From the NCBI RefSeq assembly GCF_030848805.1, contig NC_092362.1, positions 21,833,020 through 21,897,019 of the forward strand: DNA of 64,000 nucleotides, read 5' to 3'. The stretch comes from Temnothorax longispinosus. Taxonomy: Eukaryota > Arthropoda > Insecta > Hymenoptera > Formicidae. Shown here piece by piece: positions 25,366 to 37,021 of this stretch (position 1 is its first letter; each line of letters begins with the position of its first letter). Under the pieces are notes generated by a model that saw only the letters and a program-made list of their open reading frames with translations, did not search any database and was not told the DNA's origin. The position numbers and the translations under genes were made by a program.

Positions 25366-28308
25366 CTTCAATCCCTCCAACCATTCCCTTTCGTATCTCA
25401 CGCGGCGCGTTTCTAACGGTCGACGGTAGTTCGTTCCGGGAAACCAACGGCCGTGGGATAATCCCCATCCCCCCCACCTCTAAAAAAAAGTTGTTATAGT
25501 AGGGAACTAAGGGAACATCAGGTAGAAACTTCATCAGAGCCTTAGCTTATTTACTCTCGAAACGACATACAGTCAAAATCGCGTTGGGATACGAAAGTGC
25601 ATGGTTGGAGAATTACGTCAGTGTTGTGTGTAGGTAGGTAAGTGAGAATTTTTTTTCGATAAAAATGTATTGTGTACAATTTAAGGTAAATCTGAATCTC
25701 CTTCAGCTCTCCGCTCACTCCTCTCTGATTTCGACGAAATTAAGCGGCCAGGAGCATGCGCATGTGGTTGCGGGACATGTTCAGTGTTGCTACATCTTGT
25801 CGGTATGACAGGAATCATAACCTAATTCCTATCAACTTCAACGTTTAATATCTCGCGTCGCGGGGTAGAGCGACACTTTTTTTCTGCCAGATTCGGTCGT
25901 TTTGAGCAAAAACGCGTCGATTGAGCCTAATTTTATCAAAATCGGAGAGGAGTGAGCTCTCCTTCAGATTTATCCAATTTAAGAGTATTTAAAATATTTT
26001 TGTCGTTAAAAAAAATTTCACATTCCACAGAGGACTATTATGGCTCAGAGGCAGGCGGAAGAGGTGGGAAGGAGCTTGTGTCTCCGCGAGCCGGTTTCGT
26101 ATTTCGGCGATAGGGACAGCGACGAGGAACTCGATTCTTTAGAAGAACAAGAAGACTCGAATACTGAAGAGGAAGCTGACAAGTTCGAATTCGAAGAGAG
26201 AGATGAATCGGAACAGGATTCGGAGGAGAAGACAACGGAGCTTGAAGGATCAACTTCCACGACGAGAAAGTGTCAAATTGTTTACGGTAAAGATAAATAT
26301 CCATGGTTTTTATCTCTACCTAAAACGCGCAATCGGTCAAGGCAGATGCATCTACCTGGTGCGATGAATCATGCAATAATTGCCAATTCTCCATTAGAAT
26401 GTTGGTCAACGTTGTTTAGTGACAACCTTTTAGAGGTAATACTGAAGTATACAAATATCGAGATTGACAAGTATCATACAGAACACGATACCGCTAACGA
26501 ACCATATCAAAAACATTTGGGTATGGTGGAATTAAAAGCATTTTTCGGTCTGTTATATTTCGCCGGTTTGAAGAATGATAATCGCATCAACATTGCTGAG
26601 TTGTGGTCATACGAGTTTGGTAGCTCTATTTATAGAGCAACAATGAATGTAAGAAGATTCGAATTTATAGCGGATCGTATACGCTTTGACGATAAGACTA
26701 CTCGTGCGGAAAGAAAACAAACAGATGGATTAGCAGCTGTTCGAGAAATTTGGGATATATTCATCAATAATTGCCAAACAAATTATACTCCTTCAGAATT
26801 TTTGACCGTTGACGAACTATTATTGGGATACCGTGGTAGATTTTCTTCAAAAGTCTACATAAAGAGTAAACCAGATCGCTATGGTATCAAAATTATAACA
26901 CTAAATGATGCAAAAACTCACTATTTATATAATGCGATTCCGTATGCAGGGAGTGTAAATCCCCCTGCCAATGAAACAATTCCGAGTTATTATATTCGAA
27001 AGATATGTGAGCCTATTTATCACAGTAATAGAAATATAACATGCGACAACTGGTTCAGTTCCGTCGAAATTTTCAATCAAATGTATAAAGATTATAATCT
27101 TACAATGGTTGGAACCATCAGAAAAAATAAGAGACAAATCCCAAAAAACTTTAAAAGCACAGCATCGGTTGGAACCGTCCGTTGCGGTTACGATGGTACT
27201 AATGTTCTCATGTCTTGGTGTCCAAAGAAAAATAAAGTTGTGTTAATATTATCATCATTGCACAAATCATGCAAAATCAGTAAAGATTCCGGAAAACCTG
27301 AATTAGTTGATTTTTATAACAGTACGAAAGCAGGTACGGATGTCTTCAACCAATGTTGTGCGTTGCATACTTGTGCAAGAAAAACAAATAGATGGACAAT
27401 GAGATTCTTTCTGGGTATGCTAGACCAAGCATCTGTTAATAGTCATATTCTTTATAATTTTAATGTACTCCATAAAATCGAAAACAGGAGATCTTTTCTG
27501 AAAGAGCTATCATTGTCATTGATAACTCCACACTTACACAAGCGAAAAAACACAAATGGGTTGCATATTTCAGTTATCAGAGATATTAATAATATTTTAT
27601 CAGAAACAGACATTCCTGATGTTGATAAAAATGATAAACTACAGATACGTAAAAGATGTTCTGTCTGCGAATATAATAGAAATAAAAAAACTTTGTACTG
27701 TTGCTCAAAATGTAAAAAACCGTTATGTGAAGACCACAGGGTTCGATATTGCTACGATTGCGCGATGTAAATCACGCGATATAAAAACATAAAAATAAAC
27801 GGTCATTAAAAAAATATAATTTTTTATATAAGAAATATCTTTCACACTTCAAATTCGTCTTTTCTTATTCGAAAATTCTTTTTATGGCATCCTTAAAGTC
27901 CTTCTGTACTTACCATTTAAAAATAAATTATACCATTTAAATAAAATTAAATTACCAGGGCGACGAAATTAAGTACTATTTCATTAATAATTATCTCATT
28001 TTTTTTCTCATTCGCACTACTTTTAGCTTTAATTTGCACGCTGAAACATTAAATTTCGTCAATTTGTTCGTCAGTTATGATTTTTTAAATAAAACAAGTC
28101 GTAACGTTTTTCAACATATAATTGTTGTAAAAAAATATTTAAATAAATAATTTCCAAATTTTCTTTACATTGATTTTTAGTTGAAAGTATAAAGATATAA
28201 TAATTTTTGGAGAATTTTTCAAAGCTATTAACATACTGAAACGCGTGGGACACGAAAGTGCATGGTTGGAGAAATTAAGTGGCGGAAAAAACGTTGGAGG
28301 GATTAGGG
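25366..28308 (+). mobile_element. piggyBac-family transposon, about 2.9 kb
   Basis: The right border GGATTAGGG|TTAA (28309-28312) is canonical. The left border GTAA|CTTCAATCCCTCCAAC at 25362-25366 matches the right end read inward (CCCTAATCCCTCCAAC) at 13 of 16 positions, with the expected TTAA altered to GTAA. A longer subterminal match, CTCCAACCATGCACTTTCGT-like, occurs at about 25374 (forward), 25590-25615 (reverse) and 28245-28275 (reverse). Confidence 0.65.
26040..27770 (+). CDS. piggyBac transposase, apparently intact (576 aa)
   Basis: DDD-type transposase that would cut and paste its element at TTAA sites. The N-terminal 80 residues are Asp/Glu/Ser-rich and disordered. The core then starts with PLECWSTLFSDNLLEVILKYTN. 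The three expected catalytic aspartates lie in FLTVDELLLG (about residue 260), ITCDNWFSS (about 340) and STKAGTDVFNQ (about 437). The C-terminal Cys-rich zinc-binding domain (CSVCEYNRNK…CCSKCKKPLCEDH…CYDC, about 540-575) is complete. Length is near the family norm and there is no stop or frameshift. No intron is needed. The start is the first ATG, 20 bases after a TTCCACAG string. Confidence 0.95.
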   Translation: MAQRQAEEVGRSLCLREPVSYFGDRDSDEELDSLEEQEDSNTEEEADKFEFEERDESEQDSEEKTTELEGSTSTTRKCQIVYGKDKYPWFLSLPKTRNRSRQMHLPGAMNHAIIANSPLECWSTLFSDNLLEVILKYTNIEIDKYHTEHDTANEPYQKHLGMVELKAFFGLLYFAGLKNDNRINIAELWSYEFGSSIYRATMNVRRFEFIADRIRFDDKTTRAERKQTDGLAAVREIWDIFINNCQTNYTPSEFLTVDELLLGYRGRFSSKVYIKSKPDRYGIKIITLNDAKTHYLYNAIPYAGSVNPPANETIPSYYIRKICEPIYHSNRNITCDNWFSSVEIFNQMYKDYNLTMVGTIRKNKRQIPKNFKSTASVGTVRCGYDGTNVLMSWCPKKNKVVLILSSLHKSCKISKDSGKPELVDFYNSTKAGTDVFNQCCALHTCARKTNRWTMRFFLGMLDQASVNSHILYNFNVLHKIENRRSFLKELSLSLITPHLHKRKNTNGLHISVIRDINNILSETDIPDVDKNDKLQIRKRCSVCEYNRNKKTLYCCSKCKKPLCEDHRVRYCYDCAM

Positions 28309-28312
28309 TTAA

Positions 28313-31270
28313 AACTCACAATTTGTTTTACATCGAAAAGTAGGAAAGTATACAGAATCGTAAAATATATTACAAAAGATTAGAGTTGAGATATTTACAT
28401 ATATGTATTTATATTATACATATATTTTATAAATACATATATTTCAAATAGTTTACTGATGCCAGAGTACACGAAAGCGCTCAAAATAAGTATATTCATA
28501 TTAAAATTCACTATTTTTAAATCAGAGATTTGACTATCTTACAGATATTTCAAAAAATAATGATCAATTTTTTATTATTAAATTTTCTTATTATAGGAAA
28601 AAAATATGAGAAATTTCGAGATGCAAGGTCAACGATTAAATAAACGCTGTGAATCAATCAATGATATTTCGCGTAATTTCTCGCATAATGTAACGTATAG
28701 TGTAACGCGAATTGTTCATAATTATTTTTACGCAATGACGAATTGAGCTTAGGTCTTATGCATATTTTAAGCCTTAAAAAATCACGTTATTACCACATTT
28801 AGGAAAGAGATAACTGATCCAACGATTTAAACAGAACAAAATCCCTCCCGCTGTGTAACAGCCCGTCAGTTGCCGACGTAGAGAAGAACGATTCTCAGGA
28901 TGGAAAATGAGCTCTATATACCCTGATTTGTCGAGCCCCATCAAATCAAAAGGATATATAAAAGAAAATTAAGCAACCCGTTGAACGTCGAGGACCCTGC
29001 TGCAGAAAGGAATGAATCCCAGATCTTCCGGATTGCCCCCGATAGCGGTCATTTCGGCAACGAGTTAACGACGATCGTCTTTCAAGTCATTCCGTATATT
29101 TTTATTATTAAAATATTCTTCCATTATTAAGATATATTTCTTTCTTATAATTAAAAAATATATATAGCCATCATGAGAGATGTACGTATATTTCTCTTAT
29201 TAAAAATATATATAAATAGAAGAACTGTTATCGAGGAATAGTTACAAACGAGTATATTTAATAATAAAATGTATGAAATATATGCATTTGATAATTAACA
29301 TTAATATTCTTCCAGAATTTTGGAAGAATATTAATTATCTATATCCCTAATCCTAATAGTTTCTTATAAGAAACAAAAAATTAAAAAATAAAATATAGTC
29401 GTTTGTGTAACTAAATTATATCAAAGATATATAACGATTGTATCCTATTTTTTTTCCTTAAATACATTTTTTATTTCTTTTTCTTATTTCTCTCTTTTTT
29501 GTTTTTCTTTTTTCTCTTTTCTTTTTTTTTTCTTTTTTTTCTATTTCCTAAACAGTTATTTTATCCATATACACTTTACTGTCTTTTCATTAGCAAAACA
29601 GAAGCATGACTGATATTAGCGTTAGTGGGAGAATATTTATTGAGAAGAATAGAATCTTCTCTTATATCTCTAATTAATTTCGCGAATTGATGTCACGTAC
29701 TCATGCCGAAACCACTGTTTCCGAAGATCCGAGATATAAGAAAACCAGAGATTAATTCTGGTTCTGCAACAGGGATGTTCGATTTTCAACGGAGCAACGA
29801 ACTATAATAAACTTTCATGTTAAAAATCGTTACGACTCCCCGCCGGTACGAACGTATTTCCTTAACTAACGTCCACCTGACGCAAGGGACAGAAACAAAG
29901 GCCGAGACAGCGATCGTATCCAACCACATGAAAATATGGTATACAACATCTCTAAGTATCGAATATTTAATAAAATCAAAGTGAAATTTATGAACAAACT
30001 CTTCAGAAAATATAACTTTCTGTTTTGAATATTTTAATTAATACCAAATTACAATAATTGTAGGTCACAAATTTTGTAATAATTTTAAGAAATATAACCG
30101 TAATTTTAATTTTTAGGCAGAAGTTATATTTCGCAAGAGAGAAGCTATATTATTTGATCGTTGATTCAGCATTCAAGCCTTCACGTCTTCACATTTACGT
30201 GAAATTTATAATAAGTAGCGATAATTTTTAAAATGCGAAATTCTGGATGAAGAATAAAAACCGTTATTATCGTCTTCCATCGATTTCGTGTAATATATAG
30301 TAATTACACAATTTCAAATTTATTACAATGTTTCTTATAATTCCTTATTACAATTAATAATTCCTAATTACAATAATTTCCTTACAATTAATATTACATA
30401 AAATTAAGTAATATGATATAATAGTACACAGTTTTAATACACTCTTTATAGAATTACATATTATGTAATAAAATTAAAATTTATTACATTATTCCATATA
30501 ATTAACAGTACGAGTTATAATCCCTCGTGTCTCCACCTACCCGAACTTTTATCTCTATGTACATGTATATTCCCTGCCTATTCATACTTCTATATGTTCA
30601 TATATTCCTACCTAATATTTCATATTTCTAGCATATTTCTATTTACCTAACGCGTTCATGCCCACCCGAATTTATTAGTTTATTTAGTTTAATTATAATT
30701 ACTTTATTTAGTTTATCGATATTAGTTTATCAATATTAATTAGTCACGACCGCGATTACCCGAGATTAAAGAAGTGTTTAAAAGATTTTAAAAGAAAGTT
30801 TAAAAAATTTTAAGTTCGCGGTTACTTGAGATTAAACTAAAGACGTCACTTTTTCGTCTCCAGATTACGCGTGTAAGAAATGTTACCCTACCTGCATGCA
30901 CATTGTACACTAAATTGGTGGTGTTCGACACCAACCTACCTTGTGTAAATCTCTCCTTTGGCCAGTTTGACTTTACCATTTTCTGGCCAAATCCATTCTG
31001 GCAAAACCAGAGACAGGAAGGAGAATTACTCCTTCTATTGCCACCTGATCGTAGACAGCAGATGAGCGTAATGATTTTACGCTCTTTCCCACGATGCGCG
31101 AAACACGACCGCGTCGCGAAGGGCCATTTACAGCAAAATTGAATTAATTAATTAATTATAGAATTCCTAACGTTCAAAATCTACTTATTATTTTATATAT
31201 TATACTATAATTTACGCACGAAATAACTTTCTTGATTAAGAACAAAAAAGATTTTAATTAATCAGAAGCT
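28313..31270. other. Intergenic AT-rich DNA
   Basis: No supported gene or repeat with clear ends. 28800-29090 and 29680-29900 are less AT-rich but carry no convincing ORF. 29455-29545 is a T-rich pyrimidine tract. Confidence 0.4.
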
Positions 31271-31274
31271 GTTA

Positions 31275-31653
31275 CACAGAAAAAAAAAGTGTCAAATCAA
31301 CACTGTTTATACTCATATATACGCAAGAATATATAATCTCGAAATGAGATTATATTGCGTTAAACGAAGAAAACTTGCTTGAATGAACTCATTATATAGT
31401 TTAATCAAGAAAAAAAATGTTGAAATAAAATGTTGAAATTCTTATAAGAAGATTATAGTAATCTTGCGCATATACGAACAATCGTACATCTAATAAGAAT
31501 TTTAACATTTTTTTTCTTGGTTGAACTATATAATGACTTTATTCGTGAAAATTTTCTTCGTTTAACGCAATATAATCTCATTTCAAGATTACCAACTTTT
31601 CCAATGTTGAAACTAAAGATATTTTTAAATCAAGAATATTCCTTTTTTCTGTG
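31275..31653. mobile_element. Foldback MITE, CACAGAAAAAA type
   Basis: Ends CACAGAAAAAA and TTTTTTCTGTG lie between TA dinucleotides (31273-31274, 31654-31655). Long internal arms pair: about 31336-31430 (AAATGAGATTATATTGCG, GTTAAACGAAGAAAA) with about 31500-31592. The 31517-31720 ORF is a by-product. Confidence 0.7.
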
Positions 31654-31655
31654 TA

Positions 31656-32361
31656 ATTTGGAAAAATTTTTTCAATTAACCGCGTATATCCGAATAAATT
31701 TGACTACATTTTGCGAATAATAGAAACTTTAATTTAAATGTAATATAAGCATGCAGAACTTCAATAAAAATGCAAAGTAAATAATTAACACGAACTAAAA
31801 AAATATAAGGCCCATTTTTTTCGATTTCTCGTTTCGAATATCGAATCTCACCTTAGAAAGGTGAGAAATAAAGAATTAATGACGTGAGAGATAATCAATT
31901 TCCCGCACAATATTGAGCTAATATAAATATTTTGTGCATTCGAACAAACAGAATTTAAATTTTGATAGCTACATCTTGTTACGATAATAATTATACTATT
32001 AAAAATCAAGTATTTATATTAATGTGAAATTGAGATCAAGTTTAAAATAATTGTTACAAAAAATTGTCTGTTTCGCGAAATATCATTTATTGGATCTCAC
32101 GTCATATATTTAACTAGTATAAAAACCAGTTATCAATACATATGGATAGACTGTGAAAGTTTAGGCTAAAATTGGCGCGTTATAGGAACAAATAATTTTA
32201 AATAATAATCGTGAACACACACAAAATTTTGTTAAATAGATTACGTAAGAAATATAAAAAAAATAGATTGTATATACTAATAATAAACAATTAAAATATT
32301 GCAAGGCATCCTTTATCTTTTTGAACGCGATATATGCAGGCTAAAAGCATCTCTAACTCTA
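31656..32361. other. Intergenic AT-rich DNA
   Basis: No gene, RNA or repeat border recognised. Confidence 0.4.
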
Positions 32362-32508
32362 AGGCCGGTATTCATAGTCAGATCTTATTTCAAGACTGTC
32401 TTAAGTAATATCTTAAGATGTTAATACGGCTCTCTGATTGATTCATGACATCTTAAGATTGTACATAACACGGTATTACATATAAGAACCGACTATAAAT
32501 ACCAGCCT
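32362..32508. mobile_element. Hairpin MITE, AGGCCGGTATTCATAGTC type
   Basis: Left end AGGCCGGTATTCATAGTC; the right end is the complement of AGGCTGGTATTTATAGTC. The interior is also palindromic around ATCTTAAGAT. It abuts the next MITE directly. Confidence 0.7.
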
Positions 32509-32509
32509 G

Positions 32510-32654
32510 AGAGCCGGTTGTTCCAACTTGTTGGTAAACTATAACTAATAGTTAAATCATATCTGTGCCTTTGTTTTTCCTTCAAATTGAACAAAGATAT
32601 ACATATGATTTAACTATTAGTTAGTTTACCAATAGATTGGAACATAACCGGCTC
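32510..32654. mobile_element. Hairpin MITE, AGAGCCGGTT type
   Basis: Almost the whole length folds back: AGAGCCGGTTGTTCCAA…TTGGTAAACT and ACTAATAGTTAAATCATAT pair with their complements on the right, leaving a short loop around 32575. Confidence 0.75.
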
Positions 32655-32823
32655 TAAGTATATACATATATTACATTATATTCTTACACCAATTTATGTA
32701 ATATTTAATCCTGAAAGATATTTGGGATGGAATAATGATAGAATGTACAATAAATCAATTTACATAAATTATCCAGGATTAAATGTTATAAAATCCTAAT
32801 CTGACCCAGTCAATCCATTTTAA

Positions 32824-32941
32824 GGCAACGAACCTATGAAACGTAATTTACGTAATATATGTATAATGTAATAATTTACTGTAGTACTTGACACAAACGT
32901 TTCGGTAATATGTTTGATATAATTGTCATAGATTCGTTACC
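32824..32941. mobile_element. Short MITE between TTAA sites
   Basis: GGCAACGAACCTATGA at the left and TCATAGATTCGTTACC at the right are inverted with two mismatches. TTAA lies at 32820-32823 and 32942-32945. Confidence 0.6.
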
Positions 32942-32970
32942 TTAATTATGAAATTTCAATCATCACTCAC

Positions 32971-33019
32971 CGACCGATGCGCAACAGCGGAGTTATTCTG
33001 CAACGTCGCTACGATGATT
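32971..33019 (-). other. Candidate small exon (minus strand)
   Basis: A minus-strand acceptor TTGTTACAG precedes 49 bases rich in CG, followed by a strong donor GTGAGTGATG. Probably a 5' UTR exon of a gene whose promoter is in 33960-35900. No protein assignment. Confidence 0.35.
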
Positions 33020-33377
33020 CTGTAACAAAACAAATATAAAATCCAAATTAAAGCAGAGCATAAAAGAAAGAGATAGAGTCATTATGAAAACAATCAGTGA
33101 ACATTGCATTCTACAATATTCTACATTATTATTTATTAAGCAAATTTAATGAAATAATTATGTAATTTTTTAAGAATAATTAATCCATTGGACATAAGTT
33201 TCTATGGAATTTCTAAAATAGAGAAAAATAAAGAGTTTTTAGATTTCTAAAGAATTTCTAAAATAAAACTCCTTTTTTCTCTCATTTTTATTTTCTGAAT
33301 ATTTGGTAGAAAAGTAAATGACTCACTCGCATAAGATATAATATATGTATAGGTATGTATAAATCAATTATATTTAC

Positions 33378-33495
33378 CGCATGTTGCTCCGCCGGCACCT
33401 GATGCCTCTCCTAGGCCTCCACACCTCCTCTAAGACTGCTCGGGATGTCAGCTAGTATTTCCTCGATGCGAAGCTTCTTCCCGCGTGGATATTTT
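33378..33495 (-). other. Candidate exon (minus strand), one of two related copies
   Basis: A minus-strand acceptor (ATATGTTTCAG) and donor (GTAAATATAA) bound 118 bases. The segment GAGCAGTCTTAGAGGAGG…AGGCCTAGGAGAGGCATC reappears at 33770-33835 as GAGCAGCCTGAGAGGAGG…AGGCCTAGAAGAGGCATC. Stops in the frames make a 5' UTR role more likely than coding. Confidence 0.35.
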
Positions 33496-33959
33496 CTGAA
33501 ACATATAAATAATCGATTTGATTAAATAATTGTTACACGCATCAAACATCTTATTCATTATTCAATTTAATAATTATTTAAATTACTATTCCAAAAATGT
33601 TCTTTATCAGAATAATAAACTTTAATCATTTCAAATTATTTCTTGTTACTAATTACAATTTCCGAATCACGAAGAAATAAAACGACTAAACAATAAACAA
33701 AAAAAGAGATTATTTTTAAACAAAATAAATAGTAATATTTATACCATAAAGTTATCACGCTTATGCCCGATGCCTCTTCTAGGCCTCCTCCTCCTCTCAG
33801 GCTGCTCGGCTTGTCAGCTTCGCAGGATTTTCTCGAGGCGACACTCCCATTATTCTATTATTTAAACAAATAATTCGATTAAAGAAAAATAGACCATACT
33901 TATGTATATAACTTAATATATAAATTAATTTATACTCACTGCCTCTTTTGAAACTGTCG

Positions 33960-35920
33960 TGGACGGGGGGAGGATGGTATCTGCTCCGTAGGCACTTGAC
34001 ACAGCTCTCACGAAAACGCGGGCAATTAACTATCGCGCGAAACTTTGCACGGCACTCCCGTAAATTGGAATTAACTAATACGCGATGAACGCGATACAAC
34101 GCGCGAAAAAAAAACCGCGAGAAATAATTAACCGCGTTGTCGATACGTTCGGGAGAAGATAACTGGCCCGACGATTTCACCTGCAGATCAAAATAAAGTC
34201 CCTCCGTCGAGTGATACGTACGCCGCGGCACGGTGACTTAATTGTTCTCTCGCACGGTGATTTGCGTAAACAAGGGGTGCGCCGCGTACAAAAAAACAAT
34301 ACCGAGGTCGCGTGCCGATCTCGATAACATTTCCCCGAAATACTTTAAGGTTTTCCGATATAGATCGAGCCTTTCGAAATTTGAGAGAGTCCGCGACACC
34401 GATTCGTTCCGTGTTCACCGCGTTACGTGAATGGCGACGAAATCTTCCGATGCGTCGGCAAATGCGCGCGGTACTACGCGAGTCAAATGAACGGCTATAC
34501 GTCGAAATTATATAGTAGACACGTCGAAATTAAATATCACACGCGCAACACGATATCGAGCTCGTAAATCTCGCGAATGTAAAACCGCACTCTATTAACA
34601 CTTTGCACGACGAAGAGTCGCGACTACCGGCCGTTAATTTACGCGACGCAAAGTACACACGGAGATTATGAAATATTCACGAACGGGCGATATCACGGCG
34701 TTCCATTACTAAAATCACATAACACAACAATATATCACTCGGTTCTCTTTCTCCCTTCGGAGAGAAATTACACGACAGTTAACCAGCACAGCGTTCAAAG
34801 CGCGACGCGAAACAGTCGCGAGAATTAATGCTACGTATGTACGTTTGCTATCCATGGCGTGACGGACGATTATCCATTATCCCCGGCGAATATCACAATA
34901 ACACTACAAATAATTCACAATTCCCGTAAACCTTTGCCACGACGTCTTCGACTCGAGCGAGCGATTCACATCCACGACACATCCATTCCGACGAATACTT
35001 CATTTCTTGTAAGCACGCCGATTATTTCCGCGGTTCTCGAATTCGCGAAACCAGGAGCAGGAATGCCAACCTCAAGAACGAGCGCGTTCCGAATACACGC
35101 AGCACGGAGCACGGCGACGAGGCGCGCGGAGCACGAACACTTCACACTCGTGCGAGATTCATCGAGAGAACGAAAGCTGAATGACTTTCGCAGGCAACGG
35201 TACGCCCCGAGCCCCGAGCGTCGACGAAAACAAGTGGCGGCCGCTCGCCGACAAAAACGATCGCCCACGCGCCGACTTCGAACATTATTTCGTCGAAATT
35301 GCGAGAATTCATTCTACGGTCGCACTCATTGTTAGTAGGACGTCCGTCCGGTATTGGTATAAGTGTAGAGTGTATATAGTACGGCCGCGGTCGCTCGCCG
35401 CGCCGGCTCGAACGTGATTGGCCGGACTCGGGGGCTCGACTCGCGAGCCATTCGCGTTCGACGGCGCAGCTGACTGTGCGGCCGGCGGTGCTCGAATGCT
35501 CGAATATGCGCAAGTACTACGCGCGCGTTTACGTCGGTGCGACGCGTTTACGTCGGTGCGGCGCGAGACGTTGTCGATCGCGTGTATAATTCCTCTTTCT
35601 CGTGAACGAAAAGAGATCCGGGTGCGGAGTGTTGCAAGCAGAATGTACGCCGAATACTCCGTTCCTTCTCGTGTCGACTGCAGCGAGTGAGATGCCGCCG
35701 CTGAACGAGATGAACGCCGAATGCCGTGTGCTGGGACACCTGTACGTATCACCCTCCCGACTCTGATTGGCGTGCCTCCCTGCAGTGCTCCGTGATCTCG
35801 GTGAGTGAATTGCATGAGAAACGAATTATTTGAAGCGAGATACATCCGAATCTAAATAGAATCGTCGTCCCGCGTGTCGCGGTGAGACCATAACCCTCAG
35901 AATTTGCGTCTCCTGTCTCC
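33960..35920. promoter_or_regulatory. CpG-rich promoter-like block
   Basis: Strikingly rich in CG dinucleotides (CGCGCG, TCGACG, GCGCGAG) compared with the AT-rich surroundings. A minus-strand donor (GGCA|GTGAGTATA) at about 33948 suggests transcription leaving leftwards. The many overlapping open frames on both strands are by-products of low stop density; none has a recognisable domain. GCGTTTACGTCGGTGCGACGCGTTTACGTCGGTGCG-like 18-bp tandem copies lie at about 35527-35562. Confidence 0.45.
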
Positions 35921-37021
35921 GTTTCGATTTCCACTCCGAATTAGTGTATCGCGCGGGAAGACGCGATCAATAAATATAATATGGAACCTCTCATTAAACG
36001 CGAGAATTAATAATCAGCTGTTTAATTGAAGAGAACGATCGCGTTTGGCGTTCTCACTTTGCTTGTCACGATCGCGAACGAGAGAGCGGCGAGCTTCAAT
36101 AAACTTATATGAATATTGATTTTTTTATAAACGAGCTTATTGCCGTGTATTTCGCGCTCTTGTCAGATTTATCAGCGAAGAAACAGAAAGAACGTTGTCA
36201 ATTCGATCGAGGGCAATTTAAAAATGGTATTAGTACTACGGAATTTTTATCTGATAACTAATACACTTAATTGACAGTACGTTATAAGATCATAGCTGAT
36301 ACAATTTAATTTTCTGTAAAGTAGAGATTAATGAGGAATAAAGAAGCGTACGTGGATTGATTAGCAAAAAAAGAAAGAACGACATTAATTCAATCGAGGG
36401 TGTTTTGAAATAAAAATAGTGCTACGGAAACTTTTTTTTTTTTATAGAGAAAATATAAAATACAGCCAGCAGGAACAAACTTGTTTGGCACATTTTTACA
36501 TAGGTGCGCTTTTTTGTCCCGCGACTTTTGTCCCACGATTCGGCGATTATTTAAGTTATTTTCCATCAAAAGTCGTGAACATAGCACGGAAGAGAACCAC
36601 AAAATCGTGAATATTACCTACGGGATTCATGGATATTGATTACGTAGTTTAATGTTTACATTTTACGGACATAGAGGCGCTTCAAAATAAAGTAAATTGT
36701 AAAGCGCTTATATGGGCTTATGGCCGCTCTCAGGTTTCTCTCTGCGTCTCTGCTCCGTAGTTTCGTTGCAATTTTTGATATCATTACAGAAAACCAATGC
36801 GGAATATAGTGTGATACGTCGAGGTATGTAAGTTTTGTGATGAGTATAATTATTTGAGTATTACGTGATTGAAATCGTGAATGAGGAGTGACGATTGAAA
36901 AACTTCTTCGTAAATTCTCGATGTACAAATTTTTCGAATTTCTGTTACTTACATGACAATTCACGAGAGTAATAAGGATATCGTAATTCTTGGTTAGGAA
37001 AAGAAGCGGCGTTTTTCGAAC
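35921..37021. other. Intergenic with a diverged direct duplication
   Basis: About 36172-36255 and about 36362-36440 are related (GAAAGAACG…AATTC…ATCGAGGG…TACGGAA). 36985-37021 is the immediate 5' flank of the FAM210-like gene. Confidence 0.4.

Noticed and set aside
34859..35845. Many overlapping Arg-rich ORFs, up to 178 aa
   Set aside because: Open on both strands because CpG-rich DNA has few stops; no domains and no splice continuity.
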